Below, in pieces: positions 1-8,968 of a DNA stretch of 64,000 bases. Location: assembly GCF_010015475.1 (NCBI RefSeq), contig NZ_SSNI01000004.1:124001-188000 (forward strand), written 5' to 3'. Within the stretch, counting starts at the first letter, position 1. Every line of letters starts with the position of its first letter. The notes under the pieces were generated by a model. That model was not told where the DNA came from and made no database searches. It worked only from the letters and a program-made list of their open reading frames with translations. A program made the position numbers and the translations under genes. The DNA comes from Pontibacter pamirensis (GTDB lineage Bacteria > Bacteroidota > Bacteroidia > Cytophagales > Hymenobacteraceae).

Positions 1-38
1 CCCAAATTACCCAATCCGTAATCGATTATAGTGATCAT
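1..38 (-). CDS. hisH: HisH-like glutamine amidotransferase subunit, N-terminus only (partial)
   Basis: The first 12 codons of a minus-strand gene that runs off the left edge. Reading leftwards from the ATG at 38 gives MITIIDYGLGNL, the typical N-terminus of HisH, the glutaminase subunit of imidazole glycerol phosphate synthase. An in-frame stop lies just upstream, so this ATG is the first possible start. It sits 15 bp after the stop of the glycosyltransferase, inside the polysaccharide operon. In such clusters HisH/HisF homologues commonly work with a sugar amidotransferase to make acetamidino sugars rather than histidine, so that role is more likely here (inference). Too short for certainty. 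Confidence 0.6.
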   Translation of the reverse strand, partial: MITIIDYGLGNL

Positions 39-53
39 TACTTTCTTATTGAA

Positions 54-1277
54 TCAATCTTTTACTAGGAATTGAGCCAGACTTTCATATAAATTATCTG
101 CATTGGATTTCTTTTCAAACATTTGAAAAGCCCCTTCTCTTAATCTTTTTTTCTGTGTCAAAGGTAAATTATAAAAGCAGCTTATCTCTCCTGCTAACTC
201 AGATGCACTAATATCTGGTGCTATAAGTTTGCCATTTTCTGCATTTACTATTTCGTGCGTTCCACCTACATCTGTAGCAACAACAGGTATGCCTGCTGAA
301 AGTGCCTCCATAATAGAAACAGGTACACCTTCAGTCTCACTTACATTAATAAATAAATCAACTGTATCTTCTGTGTAAAATTCTTGTACTTTATGTGCTG
401 GTACAAATCCTAAAAAATTTGCTTTAATTTGATTAGGAAGTGTAGAAGCTGTTTTTTGTAATGTAGGTAATAGAGGTCCATCTCCAATGTGTGTCCATAT
501 AACTGGAAACTGCACATGGAATAGCGCCTCTATTAATAAAGATAATCTCTTTATCGGTATAGCAGATGAGCAGGTCACTATTCTAAATGTATCGTCTTGG
601 CTATGTTTTGCAAATCCATATGTTTTTACTCCCAAACGAAAAACTAAGCCATTGTTTATTCTATATTTCTTAGAAGCGTAATTTAAGCCTTGTTCTGATA
701 TAAATAAAGCATTAGTTAAGGTCTGAAAAATGCTTTTACGAAATGGTAAATAGCCATTGCTTCGTTCCTCATACAAATCACCGCCATGAAATTTAGCTAC
801 GATTTTAGAAAAATTTTTCTGTTTAAAAAGCGGAATCATAAGAGCTGGGCCAGTTCCCCAATAAAAATACAGAACTGTTTTAGGGCTCTTTGTGCTAACT
901 AACTTCTGAATAAAAGGATGTGATGAAAGATGTCTGACATGTAAAGTACTATTTAACCAGAATTTAAACTGCTTTGGACGAAAGTACAGCTTCCTTTCAA
1001 CTAAATCAGCTAAAGCGAATTTAACTGGACTTAAATTAAAAAAACCTTTAGATATAAGCCCTATGGAGTTGAGCGGATCAGAAATAAGAGGCTCATTTAC
1101 TGTTACATTTAGCGGTAGCTCTCTTTGGATTTCTTTGTTGTTACCGTATGTGTAAGGTTGTATTATAATATGAGTAAAATGCCCAGAAAGTACATTGAAT
1201 TCATTGTATTTCCATTCTTCTCCAAAACCGTATGGATAAGAATAAGTAAAGACAATTAAATTTGAAGCACCTGACAT
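54..1277 (-). CDS. glycosyltransferase family 4 protein
   Basis: A 407-aa GT-B fold glycosyltransferase that probably adds one sugar to the lipid-linked polysaccharide repeat unit at the cytoplasmic face of the inner membrane. The C-terminal half carries GT4 hallmarks: a GDGPLLPTLQ motif after the linker, LGFVPAHKVQEFY, and the nucleotide-sugar binding stretch SETEGVPVSIMEALSAG followed by PVVATDVGG (the E-x7-E type motif). The N-terminal acceptor domain is divergent, as usual. It starts 9 bp after the upstream methyltransferase and ends 15 bp before the hisH-like gene, so it is cotranscribed. Donor and acceptor cannot be told from sequence. Confidence 0.88.
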   Translation of the reverse strand: MSGASNLIVFTYSYPYGFGEEWKYNEFNVLSGHFTHIIIQPYTYGNNKEIQRELPLNVTVNEPLISDPLNSIGLISKGFFNLSPVKFALADLVERKLYFRPKQFKFWLNSTLHVRHLSSHPFIQKLVSTKSPKTVLYFYWGTGPALMIPLFKQKNFSKIVAKFHGGDLYEERSNGYLPFRKSIFQTLTNALFISEQGLNYASKKYRINNGLVFRLGVKTYGFAKHSQDDTFRIVTCSSAIPIKRLSLLIEALFHVQFPVIWTHIGDGPLLPTLQKTASTLPNQIKANFLGFVPAHKVQEFYTEDTVDLFINVSETEGVPVSIMEALSAGIPVVATDVGGTHEIVNAENGKLIAPDISASELAGEISCFYNLPLTQKKRLREGAFQMFEKKSNADNLYESLAQFLVKD

Positions 1278-1286
1278 ATTCGATTC

Positions 1287-2006
1287 TTAAAATTTCAGCG
1301 TCATCAACAACGTCTCTCTAAATGCAGGGTATCTCTCCAGAAAGAACTTTTTAAAATATTCTCTTTTACCTAATTCACCGGGAAGGCAATATTCAAAATT
1401 ATCGACTTTCAAGCCTGCTTCAACAGCTATTTTTGCTAAGGTATAAGGAGTAAACCAGAAGCGGTGATCTGTGTTGATCAGTTCAATATTGCTTAGAGAG
1501 TAGTAAAAGTTTTTATAATCAAAAGCATTAGGTACTGTAATAATCATTTTTTCTATACATGAACCATATTTTTCTTGTATTGTCTGTAACAATAAAGTGG
1601 GATTGTTTACATGCTCTAGTATTTCTCCCAATATGAGATAATCCCACTTAGTCTCTAAAATACTTGGATGAGGTGCATCGGTAACAACGTTATGGAGAAT
1701 TAAGTCATTATATCCCAATTCATTTTTAACATATGAAAGGGCTTCTTCGTTGATATCAACTCCTAGGCATCTGCTAGCTTTCTCTGTCAGACGTTTATGG
1801 AACCATTGGTTATTGCTTATTTTCGCTTTAATTAAAGGTATATGATCTGTACATCCTAAGTGTATAATCTTTTTCCCATTTACTATAGACTCTATGTAAT
1901 CCATTCTGGTTTGCATAGGAGCCCCATTCGACTCTAGTTTTACTTTTAAACCATTTGAAAATTTCGTTGAATCTAAATATGGTTCTAATTCTTTATTGAA
2001 TTGCAT
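1287..2006 (-). CDS. class I SAM-dependent methyltransferase
   Basis: A 239-aa Rossmann-fold methyltransferase. Motif I is IIHLGCTDH, the acidic residue after strand 2 is in LGVDINEEAL, and motif II/III is YLILGEILEHVNNP, typical of the Methyltransf_11/23 group. It lies 11 bp downstream of the flippase gene and 9 bp upstream of the glycosyltransferase, so it probably methylates a polysaccharide sugar or its lipid-linked intermediate (inference from context). No membrane segment is seen. Substrate unknown. Confidence 0.82.
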   Translation of the reverse strand: MQFNKELEPYLDSTKFSNGLKVKLESNGAPMQTRMDYIESIVNGKKIIHLGCTDHIPLIKAKISNNQWFHKRLTEKASRCLGVDINEEALSYVKNELGYNDLILHNVVTDAPHPSILETKWDYLILGEILEHVNNPTLLLQTIQEKYGSCIEKMIITVPNAFDYKNFYYSLSNIELINTDHRFWFTPYTLAKIAVEAGLKVDNFEYCLPGELGKREYFKKFFLERYPAFRETLLMTLKF

Positions 2007-2017
2007 GTTTAAATATT

Positions 2018-3298
2018 TTAGTTAGTATTTGAATATTTTGTAATGCTTAACAACCACATTAACATAAAGACTAAATAAATAGAAATAGCTATGGAAAGCG
2101 TAATGAAAGTTGTATGGGGACTAAATCCATTTGCTCCCATAAAATATATAATCCCGAATATTATTAAATTATATATGAGACCGAGCACAAAAGACTTTTT
2201 TTGTTTATTCAATATTAATGGAACTTGCGATAATGGAGAATAAATGAAATTGAAAAATAACCAAGGTGTTAATAATTGAGCATATACGCCTGCCTCCTGC
2301 CACTCCTGACCAAAAGCAAAAGAGAAAAGCTCTGGTGCAAAGAAAAGTAAAATTGTGAAGGGAACCACACCTAGTAAAGCAAGAGTTAGCATGGTTTTCA
2401 GTAGTATAGAAAACAAGTTTTCCTTGTTATTGAATGCTTGTGATGCTTTTTGGTAAAAAACCTGAGAAATTGAACTTCCAATTATGTTAAGAGGAGCTCT
2501 CAAAATTCGCATCATAAAAGCATATAATCCTAAAATTGCAACACCCCATATTCCCTTAATAGAAAACACTATCAAACTAGCCTGTAGAGTGTCTACTAAA
2601 ACCTGAAACAAATTTATTTTAGGAAAGTCCTGATATCTGTGAGCATTAAGTTTAATTCTTTCCCAACTTATACTTTTTAGATTTATTGAGTCTTCAAACT
2701 TAACTTTTAAAAAAAGTAGTACGCTGGAAACCAACTGACTACCAAAGAAACCAGCTATCAAACCACTTACCCCAAAGCCAAGAAAACCTGCACTAACATT
2801 AGTTGCTGCCAATGTTATATTTTGTGCAATTCTATTAGTTGCAAGACGTTTATAACTGCTGTTACGAATGCTCCAGTTAGTATACGTTTGAATAAGACCC
2901 ATAAATAATGTAGCCAATGGTATAAAATAAAGCCAGTCTAGGATAGCCTCATCATTTATGAAGTTGGCAATAATACTTTCCCCAAACCATAGTATAGGGA
3001 AAAGTATCAAACTGAAGCTGAACACAATTATGTGGCACAAGCCTAGTATATTGACGGCATCTTTTTTGCGTTTGGGTAAGACTATGGCAGATTCATATAA
3101 GCCTGTAGATATTATACCTACTATTGTTACTAAACTTGTAAACAAAGCCAACACACCAAAATCTTCTGGAGAATATAATCGTGTTAATATTGGAGAAACA
3201 GCAATGGGAATTATTTGGGCTATAGTGGTTCCTGTTAATAGTGTAATAACATTCCTTTTAAAATCAGATTTTGGCTTTAACTTCACTAAGTAGTTCAT
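2018..3298 (-). CDS. oligosaccharide flippase, Wzx/MOP family
   Basis: A 426-aa polytopic membrane protein of the polysaccharide-transport (Wzx/RfbX) family, expected to flip undecaprenyl-linked repeat units across the inner membrane. The N-terminus has the family pattern: a first helix after a short basic stretch, then SPILTRLYSPEDFG and the motif GLYESAIVLPKRKKDA. About twelve hydrophobic segments follow, with a loop ending QVFYQKASQAFN. A Wzx with a Wzz-type protein on the other strand suggests Wzy-dependent assembly, although no Wzy polymerase is inside the window. It follows the dehydrogenase gene by 56 bp. Confidence 0.9.
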   Translation of the reverse strand: MNYLVKLKPKSDFKRNVITLLTGTTIAQIIPIAVSPILTRLYSPEDFGVLALFTSLVTIVGIISTGLYESAIVLPKRKKDAVNILGLCHIIVFSFSLILFPILWFGESIIANFINDEAILDWLYFIPLATLFMGLIQTYTNWSIRNSSYKRLATNRIAQNITLAATNVSAGFLGFGVSGLIAGFFGSQLVSSVLLFLKVKFEDSINLKSISWERIKLNAHRYQDFPKINLFQVLVDTLQASLIVFSIKGIWGVAILGLYAFMMRILRAPLNIIGSSISQVFYQKASQAFNNKENLFSILLKTMLTLALLGVVPFTILLFFAPELFSFAFGQEWQEAGVYAQLLTPWLFFNFIYSPLSQVPLILNKQKKSFVLGLIYNLIIFGIIYFMGANGFSPHTTFITLSIAISIYLVFMLMWLLSITKYSNTN

Positions 3299-3354
3299 TT
3301 ACTCTGAAAAGGAGTGTAAACAATAGAGTATAAACTTATATAAAGAATCTCTCT

Positions 3355-4380
3355 TTAATTATTTTTTGCAGAATAAATTCTTTCAATCATATCAACAACT
3401 TTCAGGCCTTCAAGGGCATTAGTTGTTATGGCTGATCTGTTTTTCAGAACATCCACCACATTTTCTATCACGTAGTGATGGTTCTGTGCTGAACCTTTGT
3501 AGGCGCCGTAGTCGTTGCCAGGGTTGGTTGGTGCCAGCTCGGGCATCTGGTAGTTCTTGATGTGGCAATATTCTACTTCATTCATGTACTGCCCACCTAT
3601 CTTTACAGAGCCATTCTCAGCTATAATGGTCATGCTGCTCTCCAGGTTCTGGTTCCATACAGAGGTAGAGTAGTTGATGGAGCCCATTCCTCCGTTCACA
3701 AAGTCAAAGCTTACAAACCCTGAATCTTCAAAATCAGTCAGATGCTGGTGGTTGAAATCGCCAAGCTTGGCATTGATGTTAGTAATGTCTCCGAAGAGCC
3801 AGTACATGATGTCAACAAAGTGAGAGAACTGTGTGAACAGCGTACCTCCGTCAAGGTCTCTCTTCCCGTGCCAGCTGTCAGGCTTATAGTAGCGGTCATC
3901 TCTGTTCCAGTAGCAATTCAGCTGCACCATGAACACTTTTCCAAGTACGCCACCTTCAATAAGTTCTTTTATCCAGACGGAAGGGGGGGAGTACCTGTTC
4001 TGCATAACGGCAAAAAGGTGCTTATGCACATGTAAAGCCTTAAAAATTACATTTTCAGCATCTTGTTTCGTCAAAGCCATTGGCTTCTCTACCACAATAT
4101 GTTTTCTGGCCTCCAGGCATTTCATAGACTGCTGCGCATGATAGCCATTAGGAGTGGCTATGTTTATGACATCTACTTCGATGCCACTGGCGAGGAGCTC
4201 CTCCAGGGAATGAAAGAAAGGCAATTGGTACTCTTCTATATTGAGAGAACTCTTTTCTTTTGTATCTACAAGTGCGACCAACTCTGCTTCAGGGTTTCTG
4301 GCAATCATTTCTGCATGTCGTTTCCCGATATGGCCACACCCTACTACAGCAAACTTTATTTTTTTATCTTGAAAAGGCAT
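3355..4380 (-). CDS. wbpB: Gfo/Idh/MocA oxidoreductase, WbpB/WlbA-like UDP-sugar 3-dehydrogenase
   Basis: A 341-aa NAD-dependent dehydrogenase. The nucleotide-binding motif AVVGCGHIGKRHAEM is at residues 11-25, the conserved EKP is at 98-100 (catalytic-type Lys99), and the C-terminal domain contains GGTLFTQFSHFVDIMYWLFGD. Together with the next two genes it matches the WbpB-WbpE-WbpD set, in which this enzyme oxidises C3 of UDP-GlcNAcA before transamination and N-acetylation give UDP-GlcNAc(3NAc)A. It lies 5 bp downstream of the acetyltransferase gene. The pathway call depends on the three-gene context; the fold alone would allow other sugars. Confidence 0.85.
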   Translation of the reverse strand: MPFQDKKIKFAVVGCGHIGKRHAEMIARNPEAELVALVDTKEKSSLNIEEYQLPFFHSLEELLASGIEVDVINIATPNGYHAQQSMKCLEARKHIVVEKPMALTKQDAENVIFKALHVHKHLFAVMQNRYSPPSVWIKELIEGGVLGKVFMVQLNCYWNRDDRYYKPDSWHGKRDLDGGTLFTQFSHFVDIMYWLFGDITNINAKLGDFNHQHLTDFEDSGFVSFDFVNGGMGSINYSTSVWNQNLESSMTIIAENGSVKIGGQYMNEVEYCHIKNYQMPELAPTNPGNDYGAYKGSAQNHHYVIENVVDVLKNRSAITTNALEGLKVVDMIERIYSAKNN

Positions 4381-4385
4381 TCTTT

Positions 4386-4958
4386 TTAACTTATTCTTTT
4401 AACCTGCTTATCTATTAATTTGTAAACCTGGCCGCTTTCCGGACAAGTTGCCTCACCATCTTTATTAAACTGTAACTTATGACCATACTCGCTCATCCAG
4501 CCAATCTGCCTGGATGGATTACCAACTACCAGGGCATATGCAGGTATATTCTTTGTTACAACCGCTCCTGCGCCAATAAAGGCATACTCTCCAATGTCAT
4601 GACCGCATACTATTGTGGCGTTAGCGCCAATGCTTGCTCCCTTACCAACATGTGTTGTGGCATACTGGTCACGGCGGTTAACGGCACTACGCGGGTTTAT
4701 CACATTTGTGAAAACTATCGACGGTCCTAGAAAGACATCATCATCGCATGTTACGCCTGTGTATATCGATACATTATTCTGTACCTTGACATTGTTGCCA
4801 AGCACCACCTGTGGGGAAATAACAACATTCTGACCGATATTGCAACTGTTGCCAATGCGGCAATCTGGCATTATATGAGAAAAGTGCCAGATTTTGGTGC
4901 CGTCTCCTATAGCACATCCATTGTCTATGACGGCTGTCTCGTGGCTAAAATAACTCAT
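4386..4958 (-). CDS. wbpD: left-handed beta-helix N-acetyltransferase, WbpD/WlbB-like
   Basis: A 190-aa hexapeptide-repeat acetyltransferase, the usual length for WbpD/WlbB. Hexapeptide turns run from about residue 8 to 150, including [27 protein letters not shown] and [16 protein letters not shown]. The insert [14 protein letters not shown] matches the conserved substrate loop of this subfamily. Predicted reaction: acetyl-CoA-dependent N-acetylation of UDP-GlcNAc(3NH2)A. Its start codon overlaps the stop of the aminotransferase gene by one base (TAATG on the minus strand), indicating translational coupling. Confidence 0.9.
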   Translation of the reverse strand: MSYFSHETAVIDNGCAIGDGTKIWHFSHIMPDCRIGNSCNIGQNVVISPQVVLGNNVKVQNNVSIYTGVTCDDDVFLGPSIVFTNVINPRSAVNRRDQYATTHVGKGASIGANATIVCGHDIGEYAFIGAGAVVTKNIPAYALVVGNPSRQIGWMSEYGHKLQFNKDGEATCPESGQVYKLIDKQVKRIS

Positions 4959-6097
4959 TACGCTAGGCCTTTAAGTTCAAGAAACTCTTTGATATTGCTG
5001 GTGATGAAGAAGAGTTGCTCCTCATCCTGTTCTGTATGAATCGGAAGCGAGAGTACTTGTGAAGATAGCTTTTCAGATACCGGTAAGCTTCCCTCTCTGT
5101 AACCATAGTGGATATAAGCTTTCTGAAGGTGCAGCGGAACAGGATAATAAACCATAGTTGGAATGCCCTTTTCCTGAAGGTGTGCCTGTAGCTCCTCTCT
5201 TCTAAAGCCCAGGCATTTTATTGTGTACTGATGAAAGACATGGTTTGACTGCTCTGCCCGCTTAGGTATGGAAAGAGAGCTGAGTTTGCCTAAAACAGAA
5301 TCGTAATATGCTGCAGATTTGTTTCTCCTGATGGAAAAGTCATCTAAATGAGGCAGCTTAGCGCGAAGTACAGCAGCCTGCAGCGTGTCTAGTCTGGAGT
5401 TTACGCCAACAATGTCATGGTAGTACTTAACGCTCTGGCCGTGGTTAGCTATCATCTTGAGCTTCTTGGCGAGGTTGTCATCATTAACGAACATAGCTCC
5501 ACCGTCTCCGAAACACCCCAGATTTTTAGATGGGAAGAACGAGGTTGTGCCTATTTGCCCCATCGTGCCAGCTTTTTTTACTGTTCCATCCGGAAATGTA
5601 TAAGTAGCACCGATGGCTTGTGCAGTGTCCTCTATCACGAAAATGTTATGTCTTTCTGCGATTGACATAATAGCCTCCATGTCCGCACACTGGCCGAAAA
5701 GATGTACAGGTACTATTGCTTTTGTCTTGGAAGTAATTGCATGGTGTATGGCTTCAACAGAAATCATGAACGTGTCAGGATGTACATCTACAAAGACCGG
5801 AACCAGTCCAAGAAGTGCAATTACTTCGGCCGTGGCAACATAGGTAAAGGCAGGAACAATGACTTCATCTCCAGGTTCTAGCTCCAGAGCCATCATGGCT
5901 AATTGCAATGCATCTGTACCGTTTGCACAGGTAACAACATGATTTACATTGTTATACGCCGCTAGTTCGTTTGCTAAAAGTGTAACTGCAGGCCCATTTA
6001 TAAAGGCTGTGGTATCTAGTACCTCTGCAATTGCTTGGTCTATATCTTCTTTTAATCTGTTATATTGACGACGAAGGTCAACCATTTGAGTTTTCAT
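4958..6097 (-). CDS. wbpE: DegT/DnrJ/EryC1 family aminotransferase, WbpE/WlbC-like
   Basis: A 379-aa PLP-dependent sugar aminotransferase. The PLP-binding lysine is Lys191 in [15 protein letters not shown], the PLP-ring aspartate is in [11 protein letters not shown] near residue 157, and CANGTDAL near residue 57 is the phosphate-binding region. It is the first gene of the minus-strand polysaccharide operon, with 153 bp to the divergent wzz-type gene. Predicted role: transamination of the 3-keto sugar nucleotide made by the downstream dehydrogenase. Assignment to the 3-amino rather than 4-amino family rests on the neighbouring WbpB- and WbpD-like genes. Confidence 0.88.
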   Translation of the reverse strand: MKTQMVDLRRQYNRLKEDIDQAIAEVLDTTAFINGPAVTLLANELAAYNNVNHVVTCANGTDALQLAMMALELEPGDEVIVPAFTYVATAEVIALLGLVPVFVDVHPDTFMISVEAIHHAITSKTKAIVPVHLFGQCADMEAIMSIAERHNIFVIEDTAQAIGATYTFPDGTVKKAGTMGQIGTTSFFPSKNLGCFGDGGAMFVNDDNLAKKLKMIANHGQSVKYYHDIVGVNSRLDTLQAAVLRAKLPHLDDFSIRRNKSAAYYDSVLGKLSSLSIPKRAEQSNHVFHQYTIKCLGFRREELQAHLQEKGIPTMVYYPVPLHLQKAYIHYGYREGSLPVSEKLSSQVLSLPIHTEQDEEQLFFITSNIKEFLELKGLA

Positions 6098-6159
6098 AGG
6101 GTGCGCCCGTTTTCTTAATTATAGATAAATAGTAGCAATGGTTTTATTTGGTTTGCGGG

Positions 6160-6167
6160 CAAAAATA
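6160..6167 (-). promoter_or_regulatory. putative -7 element for the polysaccharide operon
   Basis: Read on the minus strand this is TATTTTTG, an exact match to the Bacteroidota TAnnTTTG -7 consensus, about 63 bp upstream of the aminotransferase start. No good TTTG is found at the -33 spacing, so this is only a candidate. Confidence 0.4.
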
Positions 6168-6227
6168 GTGAAATATTGCAAACAACTTTATATCTATTCA
6201 ATATTACTAAAGCTTTGGTAAAGCTAG

Positions 6228-6235
6228 TATATTTG
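6228..6235 (+). promoter_or_regulatory. putative -7 element for the Wzz-type gene
   Basis: TATATTTG matches TAnnTTTG exactly. Transcription would begin near 6242. That leaves under 10 nt before the ATG at 6251 but about 42 nt before the ATG at 6284, which is one reason for preferring the later start. The -33 box is weak. Confidence 0.45.
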
Positions 6236-6283
6236 TAAAAAATTGCCAATATGTATCACCTGAAGGAACAAGAGCAAAAGAGA

Positions 6284-7162
6284 ATGAATAATGCTCAGGA
6301 TGAAATTGACTTAAGAGTTATTTTTAAGCAAATAGGAGTCGCTTTTAAGCAAATTAGGAATAGTATTTCTTATATGCTTAGTGTTTTACTCAAAAGATCA
6401 ATTTTGGTGTTATCTTTTACAGCCTTAGGATTGGTGTTGGGATATGCTGCTTTTTATCTTACAAAGCCGTATTATATCTCTTCCATGACGCTTGTCTTGT
6501 CTGAAATCAGGAATGAGTTTGTTGAGAACCAGCTGAATAATTTATCCGACATGATAAATGAAGGCAATATTGTTGCCGTCTCGGAACAACTGAACATAGA
6601 TCCTGATGCAGCCAATGAAATTATTGAAATGAGGTTTCATAACTTGGATGAGGATAGAATAGCAGAAGACAGTATTTTAACCGGTTCACCATTTAAAATA
6701 GAGCTTTCACTTTATGATAATTCGTTATTTGAGACTATGGAACCAGCGTTGACAAATTATCTGGAGAATAATCGCTATTTCTCAAAGCAAAAGCGTATCA
6801 GACAAAGAGAAATTGAGAGTTTGATATCTAAACTTAAAGACCAGATAGAATCTATCGATAGCGTTAAAACTACTGTTGCATCGCCAAGTGGTCCTGTTAA
6901 TGGATTCGTTTACGGCCAGCCAATCGATCCTACCACCTTATATCGTGAGAGTTTAACAATGTATGAACGTCAGGTTGAATTAGAAGCTGAATTAGATCAG
7001 TTAGATAATATTGAGGTGGTGAATGGGTTTACACCTCGATTTAGGCCTACCGGACCTGTCTTGCAAAGGTTTCTTATTATTGGCGGATTGCTTGCTTTTG
7101 TACTAGGTGTTATAGTTGCCCTTGTTCTGGAAGAACGTAAAAGAAGCAGATTGTCTTATTAA
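6284..7162 (+). CDS. Wzz/chain-length determinant domain protein
   Basis: About 292 aa. A cytoplasmic N-terminus containing DEIDLRVIFKQIG is followed by a first membrane helix (ILVLSFTALGLVLGYAAFYL), a periplasmic region with predicted coiled coil (QREIESLISKLKDQIES), a proline-rich FTPRFRPTGP segment and a second helix before a basic tail EERKRSR. This two-helix layout is that of Wzz/PCP proteins, which set polysaccharide chain length. There is no fused tyrosine-kinase domain. It is divergent from the polysaccharide operon. An in-frame ATG at 6251 would add 11 residues; the promoter position favours 6284. Shorter than many Wnt-type Wzc proteins but normal for Wzz. Confidence 0.82.
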   Translation: MNNAQDEIDLRVIFKQIGVAFKQIRNSISYMLSVLLKRSILVLSFTALGLVLGYAAFYLTKPYYISSMTLVLSEIRNEFVENQLNNLSDMINEGNIVAVSEQLNIDPDAANEIIEMRFHNLDEDRIAEDSILTGSPFKIELSLYDNSLFETMEPALTNYLENNRYFSKQKRIRQREIESLISKLKDQIESIDSVKTTVASPSGPVNGFVYGQPIDPTTLYRESLTMYERQVELEAELDQLDNIEVVNGFTPRFRPTGPVLQRFLIIGGLLAFVLGVIVALVLEERKRSRLSY

Positions 7163-7184
7163 CGCATAGTAAATTGATAAATAA

Positions 7185-7238
7185 TATCATAACCAAAGAA
7201 GCCGCTGTCTTATAACAGCGGCTTCTTTGGTTATGATA
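7185..7238. terminator. bidirectional intrinsic terminator
   Basis: A 24-bp perfect inverted repeat (7185-7208 with 7215-7238) around a 6-nt loop, GC-rich at the top and A/T-rich at the base. It sits between the convergent wzz-type gene (+) and the nitrilase fusion (-) and can serve both. Confidence 0.85.
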
Positions 7239-7247
7239 ATGGCTCTT

Positions 7248-8798
7248 TTATTCCTCCTTCCTTGTCACCCAGCTCAGGTTATACAAATCCTTGCGGCGGT
7301 CTTTCAGGTTGCGGACGCTACCGGCGGCATTCAGGTCTTTCAGCAGGTCCAGGTCCAGATCAGCTATTAGCGTCATCTCTGTGTTTGGAGTCGCCTCAGC
7401 TATCACTGCATCGTGTGGAAAAGCGAAATCTGAAGGGGAGAAAACGGCTGACTGGGAGTACTGGATATCCATGTTCTCAACTTTTGGAAGGTTACCCACG
7501 CTACCCGTAATGGCTACATAGCACTCGTTTTCGATAGCACGAGCTTGGGAACAGAGGCGCACCCGTAGGTAAGCGTTCTTCGTATCCGTCCAGAAGGGAA
7601 CAAAAAGGATTTTCATGTCCATGTCAGATAGCATGCGGGCCAACTCAGGGAACTCAACATCATAGCAGATTAAGATTCCGATTTTACCGATGTCTGTATC
7701 AAAAATCTTGAGCTTATGGCCTCCGCGCATACCCCAGTAATGTGATTCATCCGGCGTGACGTGTAGCTTATATTGAGCATCATAAGTGCCGTCGCGGCGG
7801 CAGAGGTAGCTTACATTGTACAGCTTGTTATCGTAATACTCCGGCATACTGCCGGCAATGATGTTAATGTTATAAGAAAGTGCAAGATGAATCATCCGTT
7901 CGCGAATTTCTTCAGTATATTCCGCCATACTTCGAATAGCCTCAGAAGGAGATTCCTCATTTGTGAGTGCCATTAGCGGCGCGTTGAAGAACTCAGGAAA
8001 TACCACGATGTCAGATTTATAGGAACTCACAGTATCAACGAAGAACTCTACCTGCTGCATAAAATCTTCCAGGTCTTTCACAGCGCGCATCTGCCACTGC
8101 ACAATACCGATGCGCACCACGGTTTTCCGGCCACCTATAATCTCTTCCTTTTCCTCGTAATACACGTTAATCCACTCTAACAGAGTGGCATATGAACGTG
8201 ATTCTTTGTCGTCAGGCAGGTAGTTTTTCAGAATCTTACGCACGTGAAAGCCGTTGCTGAGCTGGAAAGAAAGTACCGGGTCAGAGAGCTCTTTATTGCG
8301 CACCATCTCGATGTACTTGGCGGGCGTCAGCTTATCAGCATAGTCTTTATAACCTGGAATGCGGCCTCCGGCTATGATACCGCGCAGGTTCAGGTTCTCG
8401 CATATTTCTTTCCGGGCATCATACAAACGACGGCCTAAACGCAGGTTCCGGTATTCAGGGTGCACAAATACGTCAATGCCGTAGAGCGTAGCACCATCTG
8501 GGTCATGTGATTTAAATGTGCCGTTGTCTATGATTTGCTCATAGGTGTGTTTGTCGCCGTACTTGTCATAATCAATAATTAGACTTAGGGCTGCTGCTAC
8601 AACAGTTCCGTTATCTTCAATACATATCTGTCCGTCCGGAAACTGCTTTAACAGGTTAGAGAACTCTTTGCGTGTCCAGGCTCCGTCTATGTTGCGGTAA
8701 ACCAGGTTCATGATTTCTTTAACTTCTTTGTAATCTTTTAGCTCCAACTGGCGGAGTAGCAATCTATGTTCTGAACTTGTTTCGTTTTTTTCGCTCAT
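7248..8798 (-). CDS. bifunctional GNAT acetyltransferase / carbon-nitrogen hydrolase fusion
   Basis: A 516-aa two-domain protein. Residues about 14-170 form a GNAT domain (HPEYRNLRLGRRLYDARKEI carries the acetyl-CoA loop). Residues about 225-500 form a nitrilase-superfamily amidase with an intact triad: Glu269 in FPEFF, Lys344 in AQYKLHV and Cys378 in ILICYDVEFPE. This fused architecture is known in bacteria, but the substrate is not established. An amide formed or cleaved by coupled acetylation and amidase activity is possible. It is monocistronic, bounded by the terminator at 7185-7238 and by the terminator of the next operon. No signal peptide, so cytoplasmic. Confidence 0.9.
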   Translation of the reverse strand: MSEKNETSSEHRLLLRQLELKDYKEVKEIMNLVYRNIDGAWTRKEFSNLLKQFPDGQICIEDNGTVVAAALSLIIDYDKYGDKHTYEQIIDNGTFKSHDPDGATLYGIDVFVHPEYRNLRLGRRLYDARKEICENLNLRGIIAGGRIPGYKDYADKLTPAKYIEMVRNKELSDPVLSFQLSNGFHVRKILKNYLPDDKESRSYATLLEWINVYYEEKEEIIGGRKTVVRIGIVQWQMRAVKDLEDFMQQVEFFVDTVSSYKSDIVVFPEFFNAPLMALTNEESPSEAIRSMAEYTEEIRERMIHLALSYNINIIAGSMPEYYDNKLYNVSYLCRRDGTYDAQYKLHVTPDESHYWGMRGGHKLKIFDTDIGKIGILICYDVEFPELARMLSDMDMKILFVPFWTDTKNAYLRVRLCSQARAIENECYVAITGSVGNLPKVENMDIQYSQSAVFSPSDFAFPHDAVIAEATPNTEMTLIADLDLDLLKDLNAAGSVRNLKDRRKDLYNLSWVTRKEE

Positions 8799-8914
8799 GT
8801 GTGGGATTATGTCTCTTTTACTTGTTGTACCTGTATACGTGCAGCAAGTATTGTTTTGATATAATATAACCGGAGCAATTTATAGTGCAATAGACCGGCA
8901 TGTAAAATTAAACA

Positions 8915-8943
8915 AAAAAGCGCAGGTTCTGGCTGCGCTTTTT
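8915..8943 (-). terminator. intrinsic terminator of the CoA-transferase operon
   Basis: An 11-bp perfect stem (8915-8925 with 8933-8943) with a 7-nt loop and T-runs on both sides, 25 bp downstream of the subunit B stop on the minus strand. Confidence 0.8.
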
Positions 8944-8968
8944 AATGTACTGCTTCTGTAGTGGTTTA

